Shown here one piece after another: positions 34,194 through 42,399 of a stretch of DNA of 64,000 nt; the first letter of the stretch is position 1, and each line of letters starts with the position of its first letter. Location: contig CAWADL010000010.1 in assembly GCA_963780825.1 (NCBI GenBank), positions 1-64,000 on the forward strand, given 5' to 3'. Source of the DNA: Roseiarcus sp963780825. GTDB taxonomy: Bacteria; Pseudomonadota; Alphaproteobacteria; Rhizobiales; Beijerinckiaceae. The notes below the pieces were generated by a model. It did not search any database and had not been told where the DNA came from. It worked only from the letters and a program-made list of their open reading frames with translations. Both the position numbers and the translations under genes were made by a program.

Positions 34194-35699
34194 ATGTCCA
34201 TCGCCGCGGAAGTCCACGAACTGCTTACCTCTCTAGGCGTGCCGCGCGAGCGCTTCCAGAATGGGGCCCTCATCGTACGCTCGCCGATCGACGGATCGCG
34301 CATCGGCGCGGTCGTGGAAACTGAAGACCCCGCCGCAGCCATCGGCCGCGCCGAGACGGCGTTCCGCGCCTGGCGCGACGTCCCCGCCCCGCGCCGCGGC
34401 GAACTGGTGCGCCGGCTCGGCGAGGCGCTGCGCGCGGAAAAAGCGGCGCTGGGGCGGCTGGTGACGCTGGAGGTCGGCAAGATCGAATCCGAAGGCCTCG
34501 GCGAGGTCCAGGAGATGATCGACATCTGCGATTTCGCCGTCGGTCTTTCGCGCCAGCTCTACGGCCTGACCATCGCCTCCGAGCGGCCGGATCATCGGCT
34601 TGTCGAGCAGTGGCATCCGATCGGGCCGGTCGGCGTCATCTCGGCGTTCAATTTCCCGGTCGCGGTGTGGTCCTGGAATGCGGCGCTGGCGTTGGTTTGC
34701 GGCGACAGCGTCATCTGGAAGCCTTCGGAGAAGGCGCCGCTGACGGCGCTCGCTGTCGAGGCGATTTTCGCGCGCGCGGCGCGCGAGTTCGGCGAGACCC
34801 CCGAGGGTCTGGTGACGCTGCTGATCGGCGGTCGCGGCGTCGGCGAAGCTTTGGTTGACGACGCTCGGGTGGCTGTCGTGTCGGCCACAGGCTCGACGCG
34901 GATGGGTCGCGCGGTTGGCGAGCGGCTCGCGCGACGATTCGGCCGCGCGATTCTGGAGCTCGGCGGCAACAACGCGTCCATTGTGACGCCGTCGGCCGAT
35001 CTCGATCTGACGCTGCGCGCCGTCGCCTTCTCAGCCATGGGTACGGCTGGCCAGCGCTGCACGAGCTTGCGTCGGTTGATTGTACACGAGAGCGTCTACG
35101 ACGCGCTGCTGGCGCGACTGAAGTCGGCTTATGCTGGCGTGTCGATCGGCGATCCGAGCGCGAGCGAGGCTTTGATTGGTCCACTGATTGACGGCGCCGC
35201 CTTCGAGGCGATGCAGAACGCGCTCGACGCGGCGCGGGCGATGGGCGCGCGCGTGCATGGCGGCGAGCGCGTCGACGTTAACGGCGCGAACGCGTTCTAT
35301 GTGCGCCCGGCGCTGGTTGAAGCGCCCGCGCAAACCGGGCCGGTGCTACAGGAAACCTTCGCGCCGATCCTCTACGCGCTGAAATACAAGACGCTCGACG
35401 AGGCGATCGCGTTGCAGAACGGCGTGCCGCAGGGGCTGTCGTCGTCGATCTTCGCCAACGACATCCGCGAGGTCGAATATTTCCTCGGCGCGCGCGGCTC
35501 GGATTGCGGGATCGCCAACGTCAACATGGGTCCGTCAGGGGCCGAGATCGGCGGCGCGTTCGGCGGCGAGAAGGAGACCGGCGGCGGGCGCGAGAGCGGC
35601 TCCGACGCCTGGAAGGCGTACATGCGCCGGCAGACCAGCGCGGTGAACTACGGCCGCACGCTGCCGCTCGCGCAAGGGGTCAAGTTCGACGTGGCGTAG
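34194..35699 (+). CDS. Aldehyde dehydrogenase, ALDH7/piperideine-6-carboxylate dehydrogenase-like
   Basis: 501 aa NAD-dependent enzyme. Landmarks: IGPVGVISAFNFPVAVWSWN, VSATGSTRMGRAVGE, the general-base Glu in ILELGGNNASIV, the catalytic Cys in GTAGQRCTSLRR, and GAFGGEKETGGGRESGSDAW at the end, as in alpha-aminoadipic semialdehyde dehydrogenases of lysine degradation. Single gene between repeats; assignment to lysine catabolism is from family resemblance. ATG at 34194 after CAGGAG. Confidence 0.85.
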   Translation: MSIAAEVHELLTSLGVPRERFQNGALIVRSPIDGSRIGAVVETEDPAAAIGRAETAFRAWRDVPAPRRGELVRRLGEALRAEKAALGRLVTLEVGKIESEGLGEVQEMIDICDFAVGLSRQLYGLTIASERPDHRLVEQWHPIGPVGVISAFNFPVAVWSWNAALALVCGDSVIWKPSEKAPLTALAVEAIFARAAREFGETPEGLVTLLIGGRGVGEALVDDARVAVVSATGSTRMGRAVGERLARRFGRAILELGGNNASIVTPSADLDLTLRAVAFSAMGTAGQRCTSLRRLIVHESVYDALLARLKSAYAGVSIGDPSASEALIGPLIDGAAFEAMQNALDAARAMGARVHGGERVDVNGANAFYVRPALVEAPAQTGPVLQETFAPILYALKYKTLDEAIALQNGVPQGLSSSIFANDIREVEYFLGARGSDCGIANVNMGPSGAEIGGAFGGEKETGGGRESGSDAWKAYMRRQTSAVNYGRTLPLAQGVKFDVA

Positions 35700-35737
35700 T
35701 TGGTAGCACGCAGTGAGCCGTGAAACGCATAGGTTCC

Positions 35738-35884
35738 GTCATGGCCGGGCTTGTCCCGGCCACCCACGCGGGGGCGTTCAGCGCGATTGCAGAACGGCGA
35801 CGCGACGGGTCCAATCAAGGTTGGCGTTCTGAGACGGACGCGCCGCTGAACAGCGTGGATGCCCGGGACAAGCCCGGGCATGAC
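35738..35884. repeat. Palindromic repeat, GTCATGGCCGGGCTTGTCCC family
   Basis: Left arm GTCATGGCCGGGCTTGTCCC and right arm GGGACAAGCCCGGGCATGAC pair over about 105 bp that are themselves weakly structured. One copy in this window; non-coding. Together with the next repeat it fills the 35.7-36.1 kb gap. Confidence 0.65.
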
Positions 35885-35936
35885 GCGGGAGCGACGACTA
35901 AGGGAGCTAGAGTCTTTGGTTGTTGAGTAAAACCGC

Positions 35937-36044
35937 CATTGCGAGGAGCGAAACGACGCGGCAATCCACGGCGCCGCCGCAGCGTACCTATCCGGCAAAT
36001 CGTCGATCACACGATGGATTGCTTCGCTTCGCTCGCAATGACGG
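35937..36044. repeat. Palindromic repeat, CGTCATTGCGAGCG family (second copy)
   Basis: Left arm CATTGCGAGGAGCGAAACGA and right arm GCTTCGCTCGCAATGACGG. Related to 7262-7409 and to the half copy near 30040. Confidence 0.68.
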
Positions 36045-36117
36045 ATCTGCGTAACGAGGGGCAAGAACGACCGGCCAAAACGCCGGCGATGTTGGTGGGC
36101 AGGGGAGCAGAGCAACC

Positions 36118-36582
36118 ATGTATATCGTTGTCGTCGCGCTGACGATGCTGATCCTGCCGCTTGTGTCGATCGCGATCGATCTCGGCTTACACCCCGGCGC
36201 ATCGTCAGTTGTTTTCTCAATCGGGCGTTGGTTTGTATTTTGGGGCGTCGGGGTCCGGCTGTTTCTCGCAGGGACCCGTCAGTTCATCCAACCGGCCTTC
36301 ACCGCGAGGGAAATCTTTCACACAACCAGCGACGAGGTATTGCCCGCCGTACGCGAACTAGGCTTGGCGAACTTTTCGGCCAGCGTGGCGGCCCTGCTTT
36401 CGCTTGCGATACCCAGCTTTGTTCTGCCCGCCGCCATTTTTGGGGGCATTTTCTACGGCGCCGCGGGGATCCTGCACGTCGTCGGGCCGGATCGCTCGCG
36501 CAACGAGAACATCGCCATGGTCAGCGATCTGGGAATCGCCGTGGTGCTCATAGGTTTCATTGTCGCCAATGGGCTGGCTTAG
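36118..36582 (+). CDS. Small membrane protein, DUF6790-like
   Basis: 154 aa with four predicted membrane helices (MLILPLVSIAIDLGL; WFVFWGVGVRLFLAGTRQF; AALLSLAIPSFVLPAAIFGG; GIAVVLIGFIVANG) and a loop with QPAFTAREIF. Resembles the uncharacterised DUF6790 family. No catalytic motif. Monocistronic. The following 36583-36831 hold no gene that I can support. Confidence 0.6.
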   Translation: MYIVVVALTMLILPLVSIAIDLGLHPGASSVVFSIGRWFVFWGVGVRLFLAGTRQFIQPAFTAREIFHTTSDEVLPAVRELGLANFSASVAALLSLAIPSFVLPAAIFGGIFYGAAGILHVVGPDRSRNENIAMVSDLGIAVVLIGFIVANGLA

Positions 36583-36831
36583 CGCATAGCCGGCGAAGGC
36601 GCCCATCGGCGCCCCGATGCGTAAAAAGAATAAATATTCCATCTTGACTTCTGAATGGAATTTTCGTTTCATCATTTTGACGGGGTACTCGCCTTCCGCG
36701 GCGGCGCGCTCTTCTCACGTTTCGCGCAATAACATTGCGTCGGCGTGTTTGGCGGGTCCGAAGAAGTCGTTTCTAACCCTATGCAAGCGGTAAGCTAAAC
36801 GCTAGCATCTCACGGGGAGGAACAAAGGCGC

Positions 36832-38403
36832 ATGTCTGACGCCGACGCCGAGAAATCCGCTGCCTCGAACGGCTCGCGCAGCGCCGCGCTCGTCGAGATG
36901 CGCAGCATCGAAAAGAGCTTCCCGGGCGTGCGCGCGCTTCGCGGCGCGCGCCTCGATCTCATGCGCGGCGAAGTGCATGCGCTGATGGGCGAGAACGGCG
37001 CCGGCAAGTCGACGCTGATGAAGATCTTGACCGGCGTCAATCAACCCGACTCCGGCGAGATTCTGGTCGACGGCGCGCCCGTCTCGATTCCCGGCCCTCG
37101 CGCGGCGCAAGACCTCGGCATCAGCATCATTCATCAGGAACTCCACCTGATGAACCACCTCACAGCCGCGCAGAACATCTTTGTCGGACGCGAGCCGCGG
37201 CGCGGCTTCGGCATGTTCGTCGACGAAGCCAAGGCCAATGCGGACGCCGCCGCTTTGTTCAAGCGCATGAAGATCGACATCGATCCGCGCGCCGAAGTCG
37301 GCCACATGACGGTCGCGCGTCAGCAACTCGTGGAAATCGCCAAGGCGCTATCGTTCAATTCGCGCGTGCTGATCATGGACGAGCCGACTTCGGCGTTGAA
37401 CGAGACCGAGGTCGAGCATCTGTTCGCCGTCATGGAGGACCTGAAGGCGCATGGCGTCGGCCTTGTCTACATCACCCACAAGATGGACGAGGTGAAGCGC
37501 ATCTCCGATCGCGTCACCATCATGCGCGACGGCCAGACCATCGAAACCTTGCCCACTGCCAGCACGCCGATCTCGAAGATCATTTCGCTGATGGTTGGCC
37601 GCGAGCTCGCCGATGCGACGCGAGCGGAGGAGGCGACGAGCGGTGATGAGGCGCTGCGCGTCGTCGGCTTGAACCGCGGCTCAGTCATCAAGAACGTCAG
37701 TTTCACCGTGCGCAAAGGCGAGATTCTCGGCTTCGCCGGCCTGATGGGCGCCGGTCGCACTGAAGTCGCCCGCGCGGTCTTCGGCGCCGATCCGATCGAC
37801 AGCGGCGAGATCTACATCCACGGGCAAAAAACCAAGGTCGCGAGCCCGAGCGATGCGGTCCGCCACGGCGTCGCTTATTTGAGCGAGGACCGCAAGCAGT
37901 TCGGGCTGGTGACGCCGATGTCAGTCAGCGCCAATGTGACCATGGCGTCCTGGCGGCGATTCACCTCAGCAAATGTGTTCATGCGCGACGGCGCGATGCG
38001 CAAGACCTCGGGCGAATACGTCGACCTGTTGAAGGTGAAAACGCCGTCTGTCGATCAGGAGACGCGGCTGCTCTCCGGCGGCAATCAGCAGAAGGTGGTC
38101 ATCGCCAAGTGGCTGCTGCGCGATTGCGACATCCTGTTCTTCGACGAGCCGACGCGCGGCATCGACATCGGCGCCAAGTCGGAGATCTACAAACTGCTGC
38201 ACGGCCTCGCCGAGCAAGGCAAGGCGATCATCGTGATCTCCTCCGAATTGCCTGAGGTGCTCCGGCTTTCGCATCGCATCCTGGTGATGTGCGAAGGCCG
38301 CATCACCGGCGAATTGGACGGAAGAACCGCCACGCAAGAAACGATCATGACCCTCGCCACGCAGCGCTCGGACGCCGCATTGAAGGAGCCAGCCGCAGCA
38401 TGA
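36832..38403 (+). CDS. Sugar ABC transporter ATP-binding protein (RbsA/MglA-like)
   Basis: 523 aa tandem ATPase. First cassette: GENGAGKSTLMKILTG, VGHMTVARQQLVEIAKALSF, VLIMDEPTSAL. Second cassette: the degenerate GLMGAGRTEVARAVFG, LLSGGNQQKVVIAKWLLRDC, ILFFDEPTRGIDIG. Energises a carbohydrate importer of the CUT2 class. GGGGAGG precedes the ATG. The stop overlaps the permease start (ATGA). Confidence 0.9.
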   Translation: MSDADAEKSAASNGSRSAALVEMRSIEKSFPGVRALRGARLDLMRGEVHALMGENGAGKSTLMKILTGVNQPDSGEILVDGAPVSIPGPRAAQDLGISIIHQELHLMNHLTAAQNIFVGREPRRGFGMFVDEAKANADAAALFKRMKIDIDPRAEVGHMTVARQQLVEIAKALSFNSRVLIMDEPTSALNETEVEHLFAVMEDLKAHGVGLVYITHKMDEVKRISDRVTIMRDGQTIETLPTASTPISKIISLMVGRELADATRAEEATSGDEALRVVGLNRGSVIKNVSFTVRKGEILGFAGLMGAGRTEVARAVFGADPIDSGEIYIHGQKTKVASPSDAVRHGVAYLSEDRKQFGLVTPMSVSANVTMASWRRFTSANVFMRDGAMRKTSGEYVDLLKVKTPSVDQETRLLSGGNQQKVVIAKWLLRDCDILFFDEPTRGIDIGAKSEIYKLLHGLAEQGKAIIVISSELPEVLRLSHRILVMCEGRITGELDGRTATQETIMTLATQRSDAALKEPAAA

Positions 38404-39404
38404 CCGACCTCGCGCTCCAACCCGTCCCCGCCGTCCGCTCGCGCTTCTTCACCCTCGCCGCCTTGCAGAAGGTGGTCGCCTTCGTGGTGCTGATCGCGCT
38501 CGGGGTGTTCTTCAGCATCGCGAATGAAAATTTCGCGCAGTGGAGCAACGTCGTCAATATTCTGCAGGCGACTGCGGTCAACGGCGTGCTCGGCGTCGCC
38601 TCGACCTTCGTCATCATCACTTCCGGCATCGACCTCTCGATCGGCGTGCTGATGACGTTCTGCGCGGTGATTTCAGGCGTCTTCGTCGCCTTCCTGGGCA
38701 TGCCGATGATCATCGCCATCATCGCGGCGTTGATTGCGGGAACGCTCTGCGGCATCGTCTCCGGCACGGTCATCGCCAAGCTGAAAATCCCGCCGTTCAT
38801 CGCCACGCTCGGCATGATGCAGGCGCTCAAAGGGCTCAACCTGATCATCTCCGGCGTGAAGCCGATCTATTTCAACGACGCGCCCAACTACTCGCTGCTC
38901 TCGCCGGACAGCTCGATCAGCCTGCTGTTTCCAAACTTGGAAATTCCGAACGGCGTGTTCATCATGTTCGGCGTCGCCATCATCGCCGCGATCATCCTCA
39001 ACAAGTCGATCCTTGGACGCTACGTGTTCGCGCTCGGCAGCAACGAAGAGGCCGCCCGGCTTTCCGGCGTCAACGTCGATTTCTGGAAGATCGTCACTTA
39101 TGCGCTCGGCGGCCTGATCTGCGGCGTTGCCGGTCTGCTGATCTCCTCGCGACTGAATTCCGCGCAGCCGGCGCTCGGCCCCGGTTATGAGCTCGACGCG
39201 ATCGCCGCGGTGGTCATCGGCGGCACATCGCTTTCCGGCGGCCGCGGCTCGATCCTCGGCACCATCATCGGCGCGTTCATCATCTCGGTGCTCAACAACG
39301 GCTTGCGCATGATGGGCGTCGAGGAGCAATGGCAGTATGTCGTGACCGGCATCATCATCATCGTCGCAGTGTATGTCGACATCACCTTGCGGCGAAGGGC
39401 TTGA
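38400..39404 (+). CDS. Sugar ABC transporter permease (RbsC-like)
   Basis: 334 aa, eight or more membrane helices. CUT2 permease landmarks: TFVIITSGIDLSIGVLMTFC, KIPPFIATLGMM, YVFALGSNEEAARLSGVNV, and GYELDAIAAVVIGGTSLSGG. Channel subunit of the importer made with the flanking genes. Confidence 0.9.
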   Translation: MTDLALQPVPAVRSRFFTLAALQKVVAFVVLIALGVFFSIANENFAQWSNVVNILQATAVNGVLGVASTFVIITSGIDLSIGVLMTFCAVISGVFVAFLGMPMIIAIIAALIAGTLCGIVSGTVIAKLKIPPFIATLGMMQALKGLNLIISGVKPIYFNDAPNYSLLSPDSSISLLFPNLEIPNGVFIMFGVAIIAAIILNKSILGRYVFALGSNEEAARLSGVNVDFWKIVTYALGGLICGVAGLLISSRLNSAQPALGPGYELDAIAAVVIGGTSLSGGRGSILGTIIGAFIISVLNNGLRMMGVEEQWQYVVTGIIIIVAVYVDITLRRRA

Positions 39405-39417
39405 GAGCCGCGCTAAT

Positions 39418-39523
39418 TCCCTCCCCCCTTGTGGGGGAGGGTTAGGGAGGGGGGTAGCCGCATCCTGCAAGTTGGGCGCTGTCACCCCCACCCCAATCCT
39501 CCCCCATCAAGGGGGAGGGGGTT
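39418..39523. repeat. Palindromic repeat, CCTTGTGGGGGAGGG family (second copy)
   Basis: Arms CCCCCCTTGTGGGGGAGGGT and CCTCCCCCATCAAGGGGGAG. It separates the permease from the binding-protein gene inside the sugar ABC operon and may act as an mRNA hairpin that sets relative expression. Inference. Confidence 0.7.
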
Positions 39524-39601
39524 CCCGCGTGTCGGGTTCATCATCAACGAGCTCGGGACCCGCTGCATGCGCGGCGGTGTTGATCAAATAAGGAGGATGG
39601 A

Positions 39602-40534
39602 ATGAAGAAGACTATGCTGGTATCGGCGTTCGCCCTGAGCGTCGCCATGTTCGCAGGCCCGAGCCGCGCCGACGAGCCCTATTTCCCGGTCATCTCGAAG
39701 GGCTTCAGCCACCAGTTCTGGCAGGCGGTGAAGTCGGGCGCGGAGGAGTCCGCCAAGGCCAACGGCGTCAAGATCACCTTCGAAGGACCGGCGACGGAGT
39801 ATATGATCGACAAACAGATCGACATGCTCAACGCCGCCATCGCCCGCAAGCCGCAAGGCCTCGGCTTCGCCGCTCTCGACTCCAAGGCCGAGGTGCCGCT
39901 GCTGAAGAAGGCGCACGACATGGGCATCCCGATCGTCGCCTTCGACTCCGGCGTCGACAGCGATCTGCCGTTGACGACCTGCACCACCGACAACGCCAAG
40001 GCCGCCGGCGCCGCCGCCGATAAGATGGGCGAGGCGATTGGGGGCGAGGGCGAAATCGGCGTCGTCATTCACGACCAGACAAGCGCCACCGGCACCGGCC
40101 GCCGCGACGGCTTCGTCAACGAGATCAAGGCCAAATACCCGAAGATCAAAATCGACGATCTGCAATACGCCAACGACGCGCTGAAGGCGGCCGAGGACGT
40201 CAAGGCGATGCTGCAGGCGCATCCGAAGATCAAAGGCGTCTTCGCCTCCAACGAAGGCGCTGCGAATGGCCTCGTCACCGCGATGAAAGAGACCAAGGCC
40301 AAGATCGTCGCCATCGGTTACGACAGCGGCAAGGGGCAGAAGGACGCGATCAAGGACGGCATCCTGCTCGGCTCGATCACGCAGAACCCTGTCGGCATTG
40401 GCAAGTGCGTCGTCGACTCGCTGGCGAAGGCGCTCAAGGGCGAGAAGCTCGAGAAGACGATCGACACTGGGTTCTACTGGTACGACAAGAGCAACATAAC
40501 TGACCCGAAGGTGGCCGCGGTTCTCTACGATTGA
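39602..40534 (+). CDS. Sugar ABC transporter substrate-binding protein (RbsB-like)
   Basis: 310 aa. Sec signal (MLVSAFALSVAMFAGPSRA) then a periplasmic-binding fold of the ribose type: FPVISKGFSHQFWQAVKSGA, IPIVAFDSGVDSDLPLTTC, GVFASNEGAANGLVTAMKE, IVAIGYDSGKGQKDAI. Third gene of the CUT2 operon, behind the repeat. GGAGG precedes the ATG. The sugar is not predictable. Confidence 0.88.
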   Translation: MKKTMLVSAFALSVAMFAGPSRADEPYFPVISKGFSHQFWQAVKSGAEESAKANGVKITFEGPATEYMIDKQIDMLNAAIARKPQGLGFAALDSKAEVPLLKKAHDMGIPIVAFDSGVDSDLPLTTCTTDNAKAAGAAADKMGEAIGGEGEIGVVIHDQTSATGTGRRDGFVNEIKAKYPKIKIDDLQYANDALKAAEDVKAMLQAHPKIKGVFASNEGAANGLVTAMKETKAKIVAIGYDSGKGQKDAIKDGILLGSITQNPVGIGKCVVDSLAKALKGEKLEKTIDTGFYWYDKSNITDPKVAAVLYD

Positions 40535-40578
40535 GATTTGGTTGGGCGCCCGGGATGTTTGTCTGTCCGGGCGCCGCA

Positions 40579-40674
40579 TGTAGCCGCGGTCGTTGACCGC
40601 GGTCGTCGTGAGATCGTATGTTTGCAAACAAAGAGCCGATCGCGGGGAGACCGCGGTCAACGACCGCGGCTACA
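40579..40674. repeat. REP-type palindrome pair, uninterrupted (GTCGTTGACC tip)
   Basis: TGTAGCCGCGGTCGTTGACC and the exact complementary right arm GGTCAACGACCGCGGCTACA. This is the empty form of the site that MITE copies 1 and 2 interrupt. Confidence 0.78.
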
Positions 40675-40683
40675 GCGGCGGCT

Positions 40684-41484
40684 TCACGGCTTCACAAACT
40701 TCAGCGTGAACCGATCGCTCTCCCCGATCGCCTGATACTTGGCGTGATCGACATCCTTTAGCCGATACGTAGGCGGCAGCGCCCAAACACCGACGGAATA
40801 ATCCTTCGTATCCTTCGGATTGGCGCTGATCTCAGAGGCGCCGGCAAACTTGAAGCCGACCGACTCAATCAACTGAACCGCATAATCCTGCCGCACATAT
40901 CCGGATTTTGCGAGAGGATCCTGCGGCGCTGTGTCGACCGCGCGGTGATCTTCGATTCCCAGCACGCCGCCATGTTTGAGCGCCGCGTAGAACGCTTTCA
41001 GCGAAGCCTCCGCCTCGCCGCTCTTCATCCAATTGTGCAAGTTGCGAAACGTCAGCACGAAGTCAGCGCTTTCCGGCGGCGCGATCGCGTGCCGGTCGGC
41101 GCCGAATTCACTCTGCTCGACCTTGCCATAATCCGCGGCGTCGGCCGTAACCTTGGCGGCGAAAGCTTCCGTATCGCGCTTGGCCTCGTCCGAGCTCGGC
41201 TCGGCGTTGGCGGCGATGTAGCGGCCTTTGTCCTTCAGATACGGCGCCAGGATCTCCGTCCAGTAGCCCGCCCCGCCGGGCATGATCTCCACCACCACGC
41301 TGTCCGGCTTGACGCCAAAGAAGCTCAGCGCTTCGGCGGGGTGACGGAAGGGATCGCGGGCGCGGTTCTTGTCCGAGCGTAACGGCGCATCGATCGCCGC
41401 CTTCAGGCTAGGGTCGAGCGGCTCGGCGCGAGCCGGCAAAGCGGCGAGCAGGATAAGGGCGAGGGCGGTCGTGCGAGCGAACAT
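40684..41484 (-). CDS. Exported class I methyltransferase-like protein
   Basis: 266 aa with a Sec signal peptide (ALALILLAALPARAEP) followed by a Rossmann methyltransferase-type domain: VVVEIMPGGAGYWTEILAPY, RYIAANAEP, ADFVLTFRNLHNWM, GGVLGIEDHRAV and a C-terminal YRLKDVDHAKYQAIGESDRF. This periplasmic family is widespread in Proteobacteria, usually annotated methyltransferase of unknown substrate. ATG 41484 is chosen over a TTG 6 nt upstream because CGGAG has correct spacing. Confidence 0.75.
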   Translation of the reverse strand: MFARTTALALILLAALPARAEPLDPSLKAAIDAPLRSDKNRARDPFRHPAEALSFFGVKPDSVVVEIMPGGAGYWTEILAPYLKDKGRYIAANAEPSSDEAKRDTEAFAAKVTADAADYGKVEQSEFGADRHAIAPPESADFVLTFRNLHNWMKSGEAEASLKAFYAALKHGGVLGIEDHRAVDTAPQDPLAKSGYVRQDYAVQLIESVGFKFAGASEISANPKDTKDYSVGVWALPPTYRLKDVDHAKYQAIGESDRFTLKFVKP

Positions 41485-41588
41485 CGGCAACTCCGAAAGC
41501 GAGGAAGCCCTCGCGAGCGGCCGTCTTAAATCAACCCACTAAATTTGTATACTTTCGCGGAGCGCCGGCCTCCCGGGCCGACTTTATT

Positions 41589-41985
41589 TTATACGGCGGC
41601 CTGCAAATCGGTCTCGGTGAAGTCGTTTCCCTTGAATAACAGCGGCGCGTTCATCGCCTTGGCGAGCGCGTAGACCGCGCAGTCGCAATAGTTCAACCGT
41701 GCCTTTCGGATCGATCCCCTTGCCGTAACGCCGAAAAGCCTCGAGCGACATGGCCGCCAAGCTCACATCGTGCGGGATAATCTCAGCTTTGATGAGCGCA
41801 AGGAAATCCTCAAGATCGTAGAGGCCGTTGACGCCCCGCTTGGAAATCAGGACCTGTCCGGCTTCCTGATACGTCACGGCGCCGACAAGGCGACGGTCGG
41901 CGGCGGCGATGACGTCGTAAAAGGCAGTGCGTTCGGGTTCATAATTAAGAATAGCGATTAACGCAGAGGTGTCGATTACGATCAT
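41589..41985 (-). CDS. VapC-type PIN-domain toxin (frame break)
   Basis: 131 aa ribonuclease toxin. PIN acidic residues: MIVIDTSALIAIL, the Glu of TYQEAGQVL, and, after a break near 41704, the LNYCDCAVYALAKAMNAPLL segment with the second Asp, ending FTETDLQAAV. Joining the frames restores the complete PIN fold. ATG overlaps the antitoxin stop (ATGA). Confidence 0.83.
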
Positions 41986-42257
41986 CTTGGTAAGCCAAAA
42001 TCATCGTATCCGATGATTTCGTCTATAGACCTTGGATCGACAGACGGGCGGGCGGCGCTGCGCACCGCGATAGCCTCCATTTGCGCAATCAACTCCTCCC
42101 TTGAGAGATCGGCGGGGGGCGGCATGGCGGAACTGCGCCACGGCAAAACGTCTCCCGTACGCATCAACACTTCGCGCAATATCTGATCGGGCGTCTTGCC
42201 TGTGCGGGCGGACTTGGCCTGGATAAGGGTTTCCGTTTCTGGGGAGATGTTGATCAT
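41982..42257 (-). CDS. VapB-type antitoxin
   Basis: 91 aa. N-terminal ribbon-helix-helix-like segment (ISPETETLIQAKSARTGKTP, DQILREVLMR) and an acidic C-terminal tail ending DEIIGYDDFGLPR that would fill the VapC active site. ATG 42257 begins the family N-terminus; the open frame extends 36 bp upstream without support. Confidence 0.82.
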   Translation of the reverse strand: MINISPETETLIQAKSARTGKTPDQILREVLMRTGDVLPWRSSAMPPPADLSREELIAQMEAIAVRSAARPSVDPRSIDEIIGYDDFGLPR

Positions 42258-42399
42258 AGGGCGATTTCTACCACGAAACGCCGCGCGATCCAAAGATTGC
42301 CAAATGGGCGGCCCACGGCTTCGCCGCTCTCACGCCGACCTGTCCCTTGCGCCGCCGCCACATCTCCCTCACCCTGCCGCACCCCCAGGAGGCCCCCGC

